A stretch of 64,000 bases of DNA from contig NC_134685.1 in NCBI RefSeq assembly GCF_024713945.1, positions 1,736,001 through 1,800,000 of the forward strand, read 5' to 3'. A program made the translations under genes and the position numbers. This stretch comes from Dermatophagoides farinae (Eukaryota; Arthropoda; Arachnida; Sarcoptiformes; Pyroglyphidae). How positions within the stretch are numbered: position 1 is the first letter of the stretch; the number at the start of each line of letters is the position of its first letter. Shown in pieces: positions 1 through 11,518 of the stretch. A model generated the notes under the pieces. It worked only from the letters and a program-made list of their open reading frames with translations, was not told the origin of the DNA and made no database searches.

Positions 1-81
1 ATCATTTGATTGTGATATAAAGAAAATAGGATGAGGGCAACATCATCATCATAGAATATAAGTGTAAAAACAAATTTTCAT

Positions 82-1122
82 TCAGATTTCTTCGATTTCG
101 TTTGATGATGATGATGATGGTGATGATACTGTTTGACGAATTTTTTCAACAAAATTTTTTTGAACAATTTGTTCACATGAATACAGGAAATAAAGACCAA
201 TTGCTCTTAATGGGCCCATTGTACTGATTTGTAATAATCGTTGTGACCATGAATAACATGGCATCATACCCGAACATAATGTTGTGACAACAAAACCATT
301 CAGACCGACTGTAGATATGAATTGATTATTGAGAAAATCATTCAAAGATTTTTTTGCAACCTGTTCGGGTGTAAAAAGGCCACCTTCATCAGAAATTAAT
401 TCGGTTATTTTTGGTTTTCCATGTTGTTCATTAGCGAAACCCGGTGTATCGGTATCTGGTGGAAATGATACCGTTATACGAATATTATGCGGACGTAATT
501 CCATATCCAATGATTCAGCCAATCCAACTAAGGCAAATTTGGCAGCTGAATATGCTGAATAGCCATAAAGGCCAAATAAACCGGCAATCGATGAGAATAT
601 CATTATTCTTGCTGGATTCATTTGGCTTTTTTTCAACGATTGTAAACATGTTTTAATCGTATTCACTGTACCAAAATAATTAACATTCATCATACGATGA
701 AATTCATCCAATGAACATTCATTGAATGTACGTGCGATGGCCGTACCAGCACAACAGATAAGTAAATCTATTGGTCCTGAATCGGATTCAGCATCAAATA
801 TAGCTCGTTCCAATTGAAATGGTTGTCGATTACTGATATCCACTGAAAAGGTAAGAATATTCTGTTGATCACAATTGTTTGCCATCGAAATCAGATCGAT
901 TTTAGTTTGTTGTAAACATTCTTCATCACGAGCAACAATCGTAACATTTGCACCATTTTTTACACAAATTTTTGCAATCTCCAATCCAATACCTTTAGTA
1001 CCACCGGTTATAAATACATGTCGTCCATTCAATTGTTTCAGATGACATAATGATTTAAACCATTCATAAAGATAGATTATAGCTAAAATAATGATGAATA
1101 TTGTCAATAATGTATAAATCAT
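82..1122 (-). CDS. KDSR: 3-ketodihydrosphingosine reductase (short-chain dehydrogenase)
   Basis: Reduces 3-ketodihydrosphingosine to dihydrosphingosine with NADPH, the second step of sphingolipid synthesis, at the ER membrane. Using the Met at 1122, the protein is 346 residues. A hydrophobic anchor covers about 1-20, then come the cofactor loop TGGTKGIG (39-46), NVNYFG, the catalytic Ser of FSSIAG (about 178) and YSAAK (Tyr191, Lys195). The segment after it, with PPDTDTPGFA, is typical of KDSR rather than of other short-chain dehydrogenases. A hydrophobic C-terminal part fits the family's membrane-bound tail. The frame is also open from an upstream Met at 1179, which would add 19 Phe/Leu-rich residues. 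I prefer 1122 because the anchor then starts immediately. There is no intron. The Ser-rich tail is low complexity. Confidence 0.88.
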   Translation of the reverse strand: MIYTLLTIFIIILAIIYLYEWFKSLCHLKQLNGRHVFITGGTKGIGLEIAKICVKNGANVTIVARDEECLQQTKIDLISMANNCDQQNILTFSVDISNRQPFQLERAIFDAESDSGPIDLLICCAGTAIARTFNECSLDEFHRMMNVNYFGTVNTIKTCLQSLKKSQMNPARIMIFSSIAGLFGLYGYSAYSAAKFALVGLAESLDMELRPHNIRITVSFPPDTDTPGFANEQHGKPKITELISDEGGLFTPEQVAKKSLNDFLNNQFISTVGLNGFVVTTLCSGMMPCYSWSQRLLQISTMGPLRAIGLYFLYSCEQIVQKNFVEKIRQTVSSPSSSSSNEIEEI

Positions 1123-3192
1123 GATGGAATTTTTTTTCAAAAATAAATCAAAAAACAGAAACAAAAACGAAAAATCCAACTCAAATCGAAATCACATGCA
1201 TCATTTATAGATAGTTGATCACAGAAATCCTAGATGGCCATCCAATCGATTTGGCTCCTTTTATAATTGTCATTTTGTACGATGTGTGTGTGTGTGTGTG
1301 TGTTTGTGTTACGAACAAATGTATTCGATTGTGTTCATCGATCGATCGATTGATTGATTGATTTGAGTTTTGACTTGATTTGATAATGCTATTGTAATAA
1401 TAATTGTCATCATTTTTGCCTCATCATCATTTTTAATGATAAAGATGTCGTAGTCGTCGCCGTTGTTGTTGTTGTTGTTGTTGTCGATCAACTGTTATTA
1501 TTATTATTATCATATAACAACAACATAAATGTTTGTTTGTTCGAATAAAATAAAACGATTTGAAAATAAAAAATTTATAACAAGATTATTCATTTCTTCA
1601 AATAAACACCGACGCACGATCCTTGCTCAAGTCAAAAAATCGACAAAAACAAAAAAAAAAATTTTTTTTCATCAATATTGTAGTAGTGTAGCTGCTGGCA
1701 AACTTGCCAAAAAATAAAACCCGACTACGAACGATCAAAAAAAAAAAAAAAAGTTTTTTTGGTATATTTTTGGCCCAATTTTTTTTCCACTTTCACTTTC
1801 ACTTTCACTTTTATCATCATCATCATCATCCATTACCATTTTGGTCGGGTTTAAAATTATCTTCTTCTTTACCATATACATTATCATCATCTTCAAATGC
1901 ATATATAATCGAAGCCAGAACGAACAAAAAAAAAGAAAAACGATCATTGCAGCATTTGAAACAATCGAATTCAATCATGATGATGATGATGATGATGATG
2001 ATTTGATTTTCATTTTTCTTTCCGTTTGTTCAATTTAAACTACATACCCGATGGCCAGCTAAATATTGTTGTTGTTGCAGACTCTTTGACGCCCGTTTTG
2101 GCCTATATTTTTTTTTTTTATCTTTCACACACCACAAACACACACACATAGATAGAGAGAAAGAGAAAAAAATTTTTTTGACTCTCACCATTCAAATCTT
2201 CATCATCATCATCAAATTTAGTGTTTTTTTTCACTTTTACTTTTTAGAATTGTAATTTTCTTTTCTTTTCCTGTTTTCTCTTGTTGTTATCGCCAATTTT
2301 TAGTTGAAAAATTATCCTTTTTTTTAAAAAAAAAATGATAATAACCAAAATAGCCGTGTATAGTTGAAATTAGACACAAAAAAAAATTTTTTTTTTCCGG
2401 ATTGTCTCGACATCATCATCATATAAATAAATATAGATTCGAACAACAACAACAACAACGATTGATAAAAAAAAATCCGGTACGTACACACTTGATTTGT
2501 TTTTGTTTTCATTCATTCATTCATTCATTCAATTCAATTGACAACAGATAGATTTATTTGTGTTTTTTGCCGGTATTTCGGTCCGGCTCGATGAATATTT
2601 ATCAACAACAACAACATCCTCATAAAAGAAGAGAACGAATGATTATGAATTCGAATAATATCAATCATTCGATCGAATCAATCATCATCGATATAATCGA
2701 TAAAATAGCCAAAAAAAATACATACATTACATTGAAGAATTAATTCGTGAATTGAATGGAAAAATTTCTTTATTAATTTTGATTGATTTCAATTTAATCA
2801 CCATCATCATCATCGTAATTGTCCATTTTTTATAAATTAATTTTCAACTTTAGCCATCCTTCCATACTACTGCAGTATAGAAAATCAGACATACAGACTG
2901 ATTTTTTTTTGTTGTTGTTGTCATTGTTGTCAATTTATAATTCATCATTCATTTCATTATCATTTTTCGTCATCATCGTAGTAGTTGTATTCATCATCAA
3001 TGCCGTTGTTGAATTGAAATCAAATAGATTTTTTTTCATCCTTTCTTTCTATTGATTGTGGCCACTACTTTTTTTTCTTCATTGAACAAAATCTGCCAAA
3101 ACGAGCCGAAAATATCAACCAATCAATCAACCAACCAACCAAAAAAAAAACACTCCAAAAAAATAAATAAATTATATATATTGACAATTGTA
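1123..3192. other. intergenic region, repeat-rich
   Basis: Divergent spacer between KDSR and the coiled-coil gene. It holds a GT run near 1280-1303, GAT/ATC and GTT runs, and long A and T tracts. The short open frames here are Asp/His/Phe runs produced by those repeats. I see no gene. Both flanking promoters should lie here, but I could not pick out elements. Confidence 0.6.
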
Positions 3193-3683
3193 ATGGATTA
3201 CAAGGACCGTATCGAAGTGAATCAATTGATTAAAGATAAAATCAATGAACGTATTACAAAACGTGAAACATTGAAACAAGAATTACGCCGTTTGAATAGT
3301 TGCCGTGTACAGATTGAATGTCAAATTAATGAACAGCATAAAAATTTACATTGTGTAAGTAAAAAATTATGTGGTATTATTAGAAATTAATCCAATATAA
3401 GTTAATCTGAATCAATTTTTTTTCTTCTTGTTCAAATTCAGATGGGCATAAAAATTGATGATCCAATATATGATAGTAAATTGAATGAATTGGATGATTC
3501 AATGCGTTCGAAAGTAAACACCTGTCGAGATAGAATCTATGGTATGTATAAATTGAAATTCATTGTAAGCAAAAAAAAAATTTTCATTTAATTTTTTTTC
3601 CCCCATTAGATCTTCGTAAAGAACTTGATGTCGTTTTAAATGATATTAAATCAACATTTATTGAATATAATAAATTATTATGA
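3193..3683 (+). CDS. small coiled-coil protein, unrecognised
   Basis: Predicted three-exon gene: 3193-3354, 3442-3541 and 3610-3683. The introns are 87 and 68 bases with donors GTAAGT and GTATGT, and both joins keep frame. The product is about 111 residues, rich in Lys, Glu, Leu and Arg, with heptad-like helices around residues 5-55 (KRETLKQELRRLN region) and again at the C-terminus (DLRKELDVVLNDIKSTF). It has no signal peptide or membrane segment. The consensus introns and in-frame joins support a real gene, although no single open frame covers it. It could be a small subunit of a coiled-coil complex (kinetochore, augmin or Mediator-like), but I do not recognise a family and assign no function. 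The start at 3193 opens the charged region; upstream in-frame Met codons lead into low-complexity sequence. Confidence 0.62.
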
Positions 3684-5081
3684 CGCTTGTAATAAATTAT
3701 TATGATATGAGATGGACAATCTATGATATCTGATCATCTTCATCTCCATACAGATCATCATCATCATCGATGCTCATCAAATTTTTTCAATTTTCGCAAA
3801 AAAAAAAATGTGCACACACAAATGTGATTCCGAATTATTCTGGCTGGCTATTTTTTGTATCAATTGATATTTTGCATAATATTTTTTGGTTATATCCGCA
3901 CATCAAACCAATTGTTAAATTTTTTTTTTGTTTCTTTTCTTTTTTTGTTTTGTTTTTTTTTGTTTATTATTATTCTACTGCTTCACAAACATTCGATTCT
4001 TATTTTGTTGTTGTTGTTATTATTATATTTTTCACCAATGAAATGATGAATTCCATGAACAATTATTTTTATCCCATTTTATCGGTTCAAAAACATTTGG
4101 TTTGCAAAAAAAAATGGAAAAAAAATTTGAAAATTTTCTTTTTTTTTCTATGATTTAATAATAATGATAATAAATGATACTCGGAAGTGATTTTTTTTCT
4201 CGTCTTTTTTTTCTGGATTCGTATTGTGTTCCATTTGTTGAAAATTGATGGCTGTCAGTCAAAGATAATAATAATAAACTAAACTGTAAGCCGGCCCACA
4301 CCCAGTATTTTACATCAATCAAATCAAATTAAATTAAATCATCCATTTGTTCTGAATTTAGTCTTTTTTTCAAAAAAAAAAAAAAAAAAAAAATGGATGG
4401 TCAGTTTAATTATAATAAATCAAAAAAAAATCCTGTTCATCATCATACACGCGTTAAATTTTTTCATTTAAATCGTGTAGATTTTTCTTTTTTGTCCATC
4501 ATTTCAACACAATTGAAAAGTTGAATCAGAAATTGAAATTGTTTTTTTTTCTGCAATCCGTTCTTATTATAACGTCCATCATTTGTTTTGGAAAAGTTAT
4601 TTTTATTATATGGTTTTTTATTTTTCTCTGGCATGTTGTATTTTCATGTTGTGTTGTGTTGTTTAATTTTTCTGAAAGAAAAAAAACATACAACCAAATT
4701 ATATTATTATTATATATTATTATGAACATTTGTGTGTTTGATCATAGCGAAGTGAATTACTAGGAAAAAAAAAGAGAAAGAGAAAAACTAAAAATAAAAA
4801 TGATCTGTATAATAATGGTGATGATGATGATGATGATAATTATTATTATTTTGATCATCAATGTAACCAAAACATTTACAGAAAAAAAAACTAAAAATAA
4901 AATGATCATATAAAGGAGACTTTGATTCGAATATTCGGATATTCGAATGATTTTTTTTTTTTTGAAATCATCAAATTCGAATCCATTAAAATGTGATGTT
5001 TTCATACGTTACACGTTACACACGTTACATGTTGTTTGCATGATTGTGTAAAAAAAAATTTGGAATAAAAATAATGATGAG
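3684..5081. other. intergenic region, repeat-rich
   Basis: About 1.4 kb of T-rich and A-rich tracts (A20 near 4373-4393), ATT repeats and an ATC/GAT stretch near 4815-4850. Open frames are Phe/Ile/Val runs without coding character. The SMYD4-like promoter presumably lies at its right end. Nothing else is seen. Confidence 0.55.
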
Positions 5082-6755
5082 ATGATGGTTGAAACTGAAC
5101 AATTATTCAATTGGCTCGAATTTATCGATAGAATCATTAAACATGATGATAAATTCATTGAAAATAATTGTATAATTGATTATAAGAATATTAAATCATT
5201 ATTGTGTCCAATTATTTTTCGTAATCCACATTCCATCGATAGATTATGTATTGATTATATTGAAAATGATGGTAAATTGTTTGAAAAATGTTCCAATATA
5301 AATCGTAAAGATTCGAAAAAATCCAATCATTATCGTTCGAAAGGAAATAATAGCTATGGTCATGGATTATGGAATCAATGTCTTCATTTTTATAGCCAAT
5401 CACTACAGTTTGCTCCAGTATCATCATCAGTTGATTATGAATCCGAATCATTACCATTAGCATATGGAAATCGTTCAGCAGCAAATTTCAAACTTGGCCG
5501 ATATGAATCATCACTTTTTGATTTACATATGGCAATCAAATATGGTTATGGTAAATTTAAATCCGAAAATAAATTACGAAATCGACAAATTGAATGTCTA
5601 TTACGATTGAATCGAATGGATGAGGCGAAAAATATTTCCAATGAATTTGGAATCGATTTTGCTGAATTGAATTCGAAACCGATTGATAATCAAATACAAA
5701 AAGAATCTGAAAAAATGGAATCTGAAACTATGGAATTTCGTGATAAAAGCAACAGAATATTTTCATCAAAAGTTCGATTATCATGGAATGATCAACATGG
5801 TCGTGGTGTTTGGGCTGGTGATAAAACCATTAAATCTGGTGAAATTGTTCTCATCGAACGTCCATATGTTCATGTTTTGTTATCATTTTTCGAACGTCGC
5901 TTTTGTCATCATTGTTGCCGACGATTGTTGGTGGATGATCAATTTGAAATTTGTCACAACTGTTCCAATGTATCATATTGTAGCCATGAATGTCAAAAAA
6001 ATTCCTGGCACGAATATCATCAATATGAATGTTCGATTCTACCGTTTCTTTGGCAATTTGGAATCGGCCATCTTGTGTATCGTTTAATGGCCAAAACAGA
6101 TATAGATTTGATTGTCAATACTTATCAAACATTTATGAATAAATCATATGAAGAAATTGAACAAAACTTGGAACCATTTATAGAGCCGCCATCCAAATCT
6201 ACATTACAATCATCAACATATAGTTCATTATTTTCATTACAAACTCATCAAAATCATACAGATTCAATAAATCTTGTTGCTTATCGAATAACGGCAACAA
6301 TCATCATTGAATTATTATTTCGAACTAATCGATATCAAAATCAAAATAATGATAATATGAATCAAAAATCAGATCTAAAACAAATTCTTATCAATGTTTG
6401 TTTTCGTCATCTTTGTCAAACAATCATAAATTCACATACAATAATGGTTCCCAGTGGTGATCATGATGGTGGCCATTCTATTACACCGATAGCAACGGCA
6501 TTTTATCCTTCTTTATCTTTATTAAATCATAGTTGTGATCCAAACATTCAAATCAATTATACAAATGGAATCGAATGTATTGTACGTACGAATCGAACAA
6601 TTCAATCAAATGAACAAATCTACAATTGTTATGGAATAGATCATTGTTTACATAATTACAATGAAAGACAACAATTATTGTTGGATCAATATTTTTTTCA
6701 TTGTAAATGTCAAATTTGTTGTTTGCAACATAAAAAAGATTCAAATTCAAAATAA
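5082..6755 (+). CDS. SMYD4: SMYD4-like TPR-MYND-SET protein lysine methyltransferase
   Basis: Intronless 557-residue protein with the SMYD4 order of parts: an N-terminal TPR-like helical region (about 80-190, with SKGNNSYGHG and LAYGNRSAANFKLGRYESSL), then a split SET domain interrupted by a MYND zinc finger. SET part one is near RGVWAGDKTIKSGE (241-254). The MYND Cys/His series runs from Cys275 to Cys317. SET part two carries LLNHSCDPN (480-488) and NCYGIDH (515-521). A post-SET cluster CKCQIC follows at 541-546. The family uses S-adenosylmethionine to methylate protein lysines. The substrate in arthropods is not known to me. The canonical NCYGPH-type loop reads NCYGID here, so activity is plausible but unproven. 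The length is shorter than vertebrate SMYD4 (about 800 residues). Confidence 0.82.
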   Translation: MMVETEQLFNWLEFIDRIIKHDDKFIENNCIIDYKNIKSLLCPIIFRNPHSIDRLCIDYIENDGKLFEKCSNINRKDSKKSNHYRSKGNNSYGHGLWNQCLHFYSQSLQFAPVSSSVDYESESLPLAYGNRSAANFKLGRYESSLFDLHMAIKYGYGKFKSENKLRNRQIECLLRLNRMDEAKNISNEFGIDFAELNSKPIDNQIQKESEKMESETMEFRDKSNRIFSSKVRLSWNDQHGRGVWAGDKTIKSGEIVLIERPYVHVLLSFFERRFCHHCCRRLLVDDQFEICHNCSNVSYCSHECQKNSWHEYHQYECSILPFLWQFGIGHLVYRLMAKTDIDLIVNTYQTFMNKSYEEIEQNLEPFIEPPSKSTLQSSTYSSLFSLQTHQNHTDSINLVAYRITATIIIELLFRTNRYQNQNNDNMNQKSDLKQILINVCFRHLCQTIINSHTIMVPSGDHDGGHSITPIATAFYPSLSLLNHSCDPNIQINYTNGIECIVRTNRTIQSNEQIYNCYGIDHCLHNYNERQQLLLDQYFFHCKCQICCLQHKKDSNSK

Positions 6756-7056
6756 TAAAGTAAAAAAAAAAATTCTAATGATTCGAATCACCGTCAGATG
6801 GCAATAAATTCGATATTTTTTTTTTGTTTTGTTCTGATGCGTTCTTGAACATAAGATATCAAATGAAATGAAAAAAAACCTGATTTGGATGTATTGAGAT
6901 GAATATATTGATTGTTTAATCGATCAAGCATTGATGATTAAAAAAGAAAATCAACGATCAGGCCATAAATGATTAGTAATCATAGCAATAATATATTAGT
7001 GTGTCACCTTTGGAAAAGACATCATTCTTTAAAATTTCAAAAAAATAATAATAAAA
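6756..7056. other. short intergenic spacer
   Basis: About 300 bases between the SMYD4-like stop and the ALDH6A1 start, A/T-rich. It must hold the 3' end of one gene and the promoter of the next. No clear element was recognised. Confidence 0.4.
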
Positions 7057-8896
7057 ATGTCATATCGTCAATTAATCAACGGTAATTCTATTTTTCGCCA
7101 AAATCTTATTGATTCATTTCGAACTATATCAAATGTTCGTTCACTTTCATCGATTGTAAGTAAAATTAGTTTTTTTTATTTATTTTAATATGATAAAAAA
7201 AATTAAAATTTCAATCACATCAATCGATAGCCAAAAACAAAATTATTCATCAATGGAAAATTCATTGATTCACAATCAAATGAATGGATCGATTTACATG
7301 ATCCGGCAACGAATCAAGTATTGACGCGTGTACCAATTTCAACAAGTGATGAAATGAATTCCGCAGTTGATGCAGCTAGACAGGCATTTAAAACATGGTC
7401 ACAAACATCGGTGCTCACCCGACAGCAAACAATGTTTCGGTTACAGAATATTATACAGAAAAATAGTGTAAGTCGAGTTGAAATGATTTATCTAATGAAA
7501 ATTAATTTCATTTCCATATAGAAACGTTTAGCGGAAAGCATTGTTCAGGAACAAGGTAAAACAATGAAAGATGCTGAAGGTGATGTTTTACGTGGTCTTC
7601 AAGTGGTCGAACATGCTTGTAGTGTAACTAGTTTATTACAAGGTGAAACAATGCCATCGATTAGTCGTGATATGGATACATATTCATATCGGATACCGTT
7701 GGGTGTTGTTGCCGGTATTACACCATTTAATTTTCCCGCTATGATACCATTGTGGATCATTCCATTGGCAACAGTTTGTGGCAATACATGTGTAATTAAA
7801 CCATCAGAACGTGATCCAGGTGCATGTATGTTATTGATGGAAATGTTGGAAGAAGCAGGTATGCCACCAGGTGTTGTCAATATTATTCATGGCCAACATG
7901 ATGCCGTCAATTTTATTTGCGATCATCCGGATATTCGTGCCATATCGTTTGTCGGTTCTGATCAGGCCGGAAAATATATCTATGAACGTGGTTGTCGCAA
8001 TGGTAAACGTGTTCAATCAAATATGGGTGCCAAAAATCATGGTGTAATCATGCCCGATGCAAATAAAGAACATACATTAAATCAGCTGGTTGGTGCTGCA
8101 TTCGGTGCTGCTGGCCAACGTTGTATGGCATTGTCGACGGCCGTATTTGTTGGACAATCACGGGAATGGCTACCAGAATTGGTTGAACGAGCAAAAAAAT
8201 TAAAAGTTAGAAACGGTATGGATCCGGAAGCCGATCTTGGACCAGTCATATCACCACAGGCTAAACAACGAATCTGTTCGCTTGTACAAAGCGGTGTGGA
8301 TGAAGGTGCTCAATTATTACTTGATGGTCGTGAAATTCGTGTGCCAAACTATGAACAGGGAAATTTTGTTGGACCTACAATTTTATCCGATGTAAAAACT
8401 TCGATGAAATGTTATCGTGAAGAAATATTCGGTCCAGTTTTAGTCGTTCTTACCGTTGACACATTGGACGAAGCAATCGAATTAATTAATCGTAATCCAT
8501 ATGGAAATGGTACGGCTATTTTTACGACAAATGGTGCAGCAGCAAGAAAATTTACACATGAAATTGATGTTGGACAAGTTGGTATTAATGTACCGATTCC
8601 AGGTATGATGATGATCGATGAAAAATTTTTTGATTGAAATTTTTAATCTATTTCTCTTTATAGTTCCATTATCAATGTTTTCCTTTACCGGTTCACGTGG
8701 ATCATTTTGGGGTGATTTAAATTTTTCTGGAAAAGCTGTAAGTTATTCAATTTTTTTTGTGTTTTTTAAATTTTTCTAATTTTTTTTTTCAAAGGGAATC
8801 CAATTTTATACACAATGGAAAACGATAACCCAGTTATGGCGTGAACAGGATGCAAGCGGTTTTGTATCGGCAACAAATTTCCCAACCATGAAATGA
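7057..8896 (+). CDS. ALDH6A1: methylmalonate-semialdehyde dehydrogenase (acylating), mitochondrial
   Basis: Five exons: 7057-7155, 7231-7467, 7522-8602, 8664-8737 and 8795-8896. The introns are 54-75 bases and every join is in frame, giving about 530 residues. The enzyme oxidises methylmalonate and malonate semialdehydes to propionyl-CoA and acetyl-CoA in valine, thymine and uracil catabolism. The N-terminus ([15 protein letters not shown], then [11 protein letters not shown]) looks like a mitochondrial targeting peptide. Family marks are [27 protein letters not shown], the catalytic Cys (about 313) in [11 protein letters not shown], and the ending [15 protein letters not shown]...[10 protein letters not shown]. 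These are diagnostic for the CoA-dependent MMSDH branch. It lies 784 bases upstream of ABAT on the same strand; ABAT can produce its substrate. Confidence 0.95.
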
Positions 8897-9680
8897 AAAA
8901 AAAATAATAATTGAAACAAAAATAATTCCAAATAATTCAGAATTTTTAATTTGAAAAAAAATCTCAAATCCATCTGCCCATAGTAAAGAAAAAAAAAACA
9001 TTCATAGATTATATCCTTGAACTTGATGGCAAAAATAAACTTTTATCGGAAAGATTTTATCATCAACATGACAGGATAATTTTTGGGAAATTTTTTTTTC
9101 TTTCTTAAACATCAATGAATGAATGATGATGATGATTGTGGCTCATTTTATTGATTTCCATTATTTCGATGATTTTTAGTAACCAATTAATTGATCATTA
9201 TCAATTTATTTGGCACATCAACTCACACTTTGATTGATTATAATTTATATTCATCATTACTGAATGAATGAATATCAGTTTTGTTGTTGTTGTGATGGTG
9301 GTTGTTGTTGTTTAGTGTGCACGCGTGTTGGACAAGTATAGATTTTTTTTTTTGGTGGTGATAATACACACAACCCCATCAATTATATAGCATCGAATTT
9401 TTTTTTCGTATTCTCATTTTGATTTTTTGGGAACCTAGCCCAGAGATTAATACTCAGACGCAACAAATATAAACCAGAAAAAATCAAGGTGACCGTCCTT
9501 GGTTTTTTTTTCTATTCTGTCCCTGATTTGTTTGGATGGTCTGACATCCTTTTATTTTTTGTTCGATTGTTTTTTTTCAATTCACTCTCTGTCTGCCAAT
9601 ATACCATTGTCTTCCAATTTCTTCTAATTTTTTTTTAAATTATTAATTTTGAAATTTAAACGCACACTTTAACAACAAAA
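8897..9680. other. intergenic region between ALDH6A1 and ABAT
   Basis: 784 bases with poly-A/T tracts, a GTT run (near 9281-9315) and no coding signal. It probably contains the ALDH6A1 3' end and the ABAT promoter. Confidence 0.45.
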
Positions 9681-11336
9681 ATGTATCCTTTAATACAACG
9701 ATCATATCGTAAGATGATGATGATGATGATGATTAATGGTCATCACTATCAACGATTATTATCATCATCAACAGCGACAACAAATTATGTGCTAAATGAA
9801 CCTAGTGAACCAAATATTGTTACTGCTGAAATACCTGGTCCACAATCACGACGATTAATTGATGATTTGAATAAAATTCAAAATGCAGGTGCCATACAAT
9901 TGTTTGTCGATTATGAAAAATCTATTGGCAATTATCTTGTAGACGTGGATGGTAATACATTTCTAGATATTTATAGCCAAATATCATCAATGCCACTTGG
10001 CTATAATCATCCAGCATTGATTGAAGCCGTAAAAGATCCACGAAACATATCATCATTTATTAATCGACCTGCATTGGGTATACTACCACCGAAATCATTT
10101 AATGATCAATTACATTCGGCTTTACTTTCGATAGCACCATCTGGTTTGAATGAAATTCAAACGATGGCCTGTGGTAGCTGTTCGGTTGAGAATGCATTGA
10201 AAGGTAATTTGAATGAATAAATCAACAAAAATTTTTCCAATTTAATAAAAAAAAAATATCGTTTCTTCCATTATATATAGTTGTTTGTTTCTATTATCGA
10301 ACATGGCAACGTGGTCAACCACCAACCGAAGATGATATGCTTACATGTATGACAAATGAACAACCTGGTAGCCCAAAATTAAGTATCATGTCATTTATGG
10401 GTAGTTTTCATGGCCGTACATTTGGAGCTTTAAGGTATGAATGATGATGATGATTTGGATTCGATATCAGATTTCAAAAAAAAAAAATTTTTTTTGTCCA
10501 GTTGTACACATTCAAAAGCAATACATAAAGTCGATATACCGGCATTCGATTGGCCTATTGCCGATTTTCCACGTTATAAATATCCACTAAATGAATATAG
10601 TGATTATAATCAACGTGAAGATGATCGATGTTTGGCTAAAGTTGAAGATCTTATTGAAAAATATAACCGTAAAGCAATACCTGTAGCCGGTATGATTATT
10701 GAACCGATACAAAGTGAAGGCGGTGATTATCATGGATCGAAATATTTTTTTCAACAATTAAGAAAAATTTGCACAAAACATCATGTTGCAATGGTTATTG
10801 ATGAAGTACAAACTGGTGGTGGTCCAACCGGTAAATATTGGGCACATGAACATTTTGAAATGGATCAACCACCAGATATTGTTACTTTTAGTAAGAAAAT
10901 GTTAATAGGCGGTTTCTATTATCGGCCAATGTTTCGTCCGGATAAACCATATCGTATATTCAATACATGGCTTGGTGATCCATCAAAATTAATACTTTTG
11001 GAACAAGTAGTACGTGTTGTAAAAGAACAACGACTATTGGAACGTATAGCTGAAACTGGTGATTATCTATTAGACCATTTGAAACGTATACAAAATCAAT
11101 ATCCATCAATATTGATGAATGCAAGAGGTATTGGTACATTTTGTGCAATTGATTTTCCAACACCATCATTAAGAGATCAAACTATTAAACAATTACATCG
11201 TAATGGTGTACATTGTGGTGGTAGTGGTTCAGCTACATTACGTTTTCGTACAACATTAACATTTGAAAAACATCATGTTGATCAATTTATTGAACGTTTT
11301 GATCATACACTTCGATCATTATCGAATAATAAATGA
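9681..11336 (+). CDS. ABAT: 4-aminobutyrate aminotransferase, mitochondrial
   Basis: Three exons: 9681-10203, 10281-10434 and 10502-11336, with introns of 77 and 67 bases. The joined product is about 503 residues, the usual size. It is a PLP-dependent class III transaminase that degrades GABA to succinate semialdehyde in mitochondria and also accepts beta-alanine and 3-aminoisobutyrate. The N-terminus is basic and Ser/Met-rich, fitting a targeting peptide. Motifs in order are [51 protein letters not shown] (cofactor Asp), FSKKM (PLP Lys about 357), [10 protein letters not shown] and RFRTTLTF. The second join rebuilds a Ser codon (AG+T) and lands exactly on THSKAIHK. A six-Met run near the start comes from an ATG repeat. 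Confidence 0.95.
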
Positions 11337-11518
11337 AAAAAAAAGATTACAAATCCCAATATTTTTATTTTTCATCTCTTTCATCTAATATTTTGGATTG
11401 ATTGCATTTGTTCTTAAAATATTATTAAAATGATTAATTCATAATAATAGAGTAATAAATTGATGATGAAAAAATGGTGGTAATTTCTTCTATTTTTTTG
11501 TTTGTTTGAAAATTTTCT

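Noticed and set aside
329-656. Plus-strand frames over KDSR
   Set aside because: Antisense shadows of the KDSR coding sequence.
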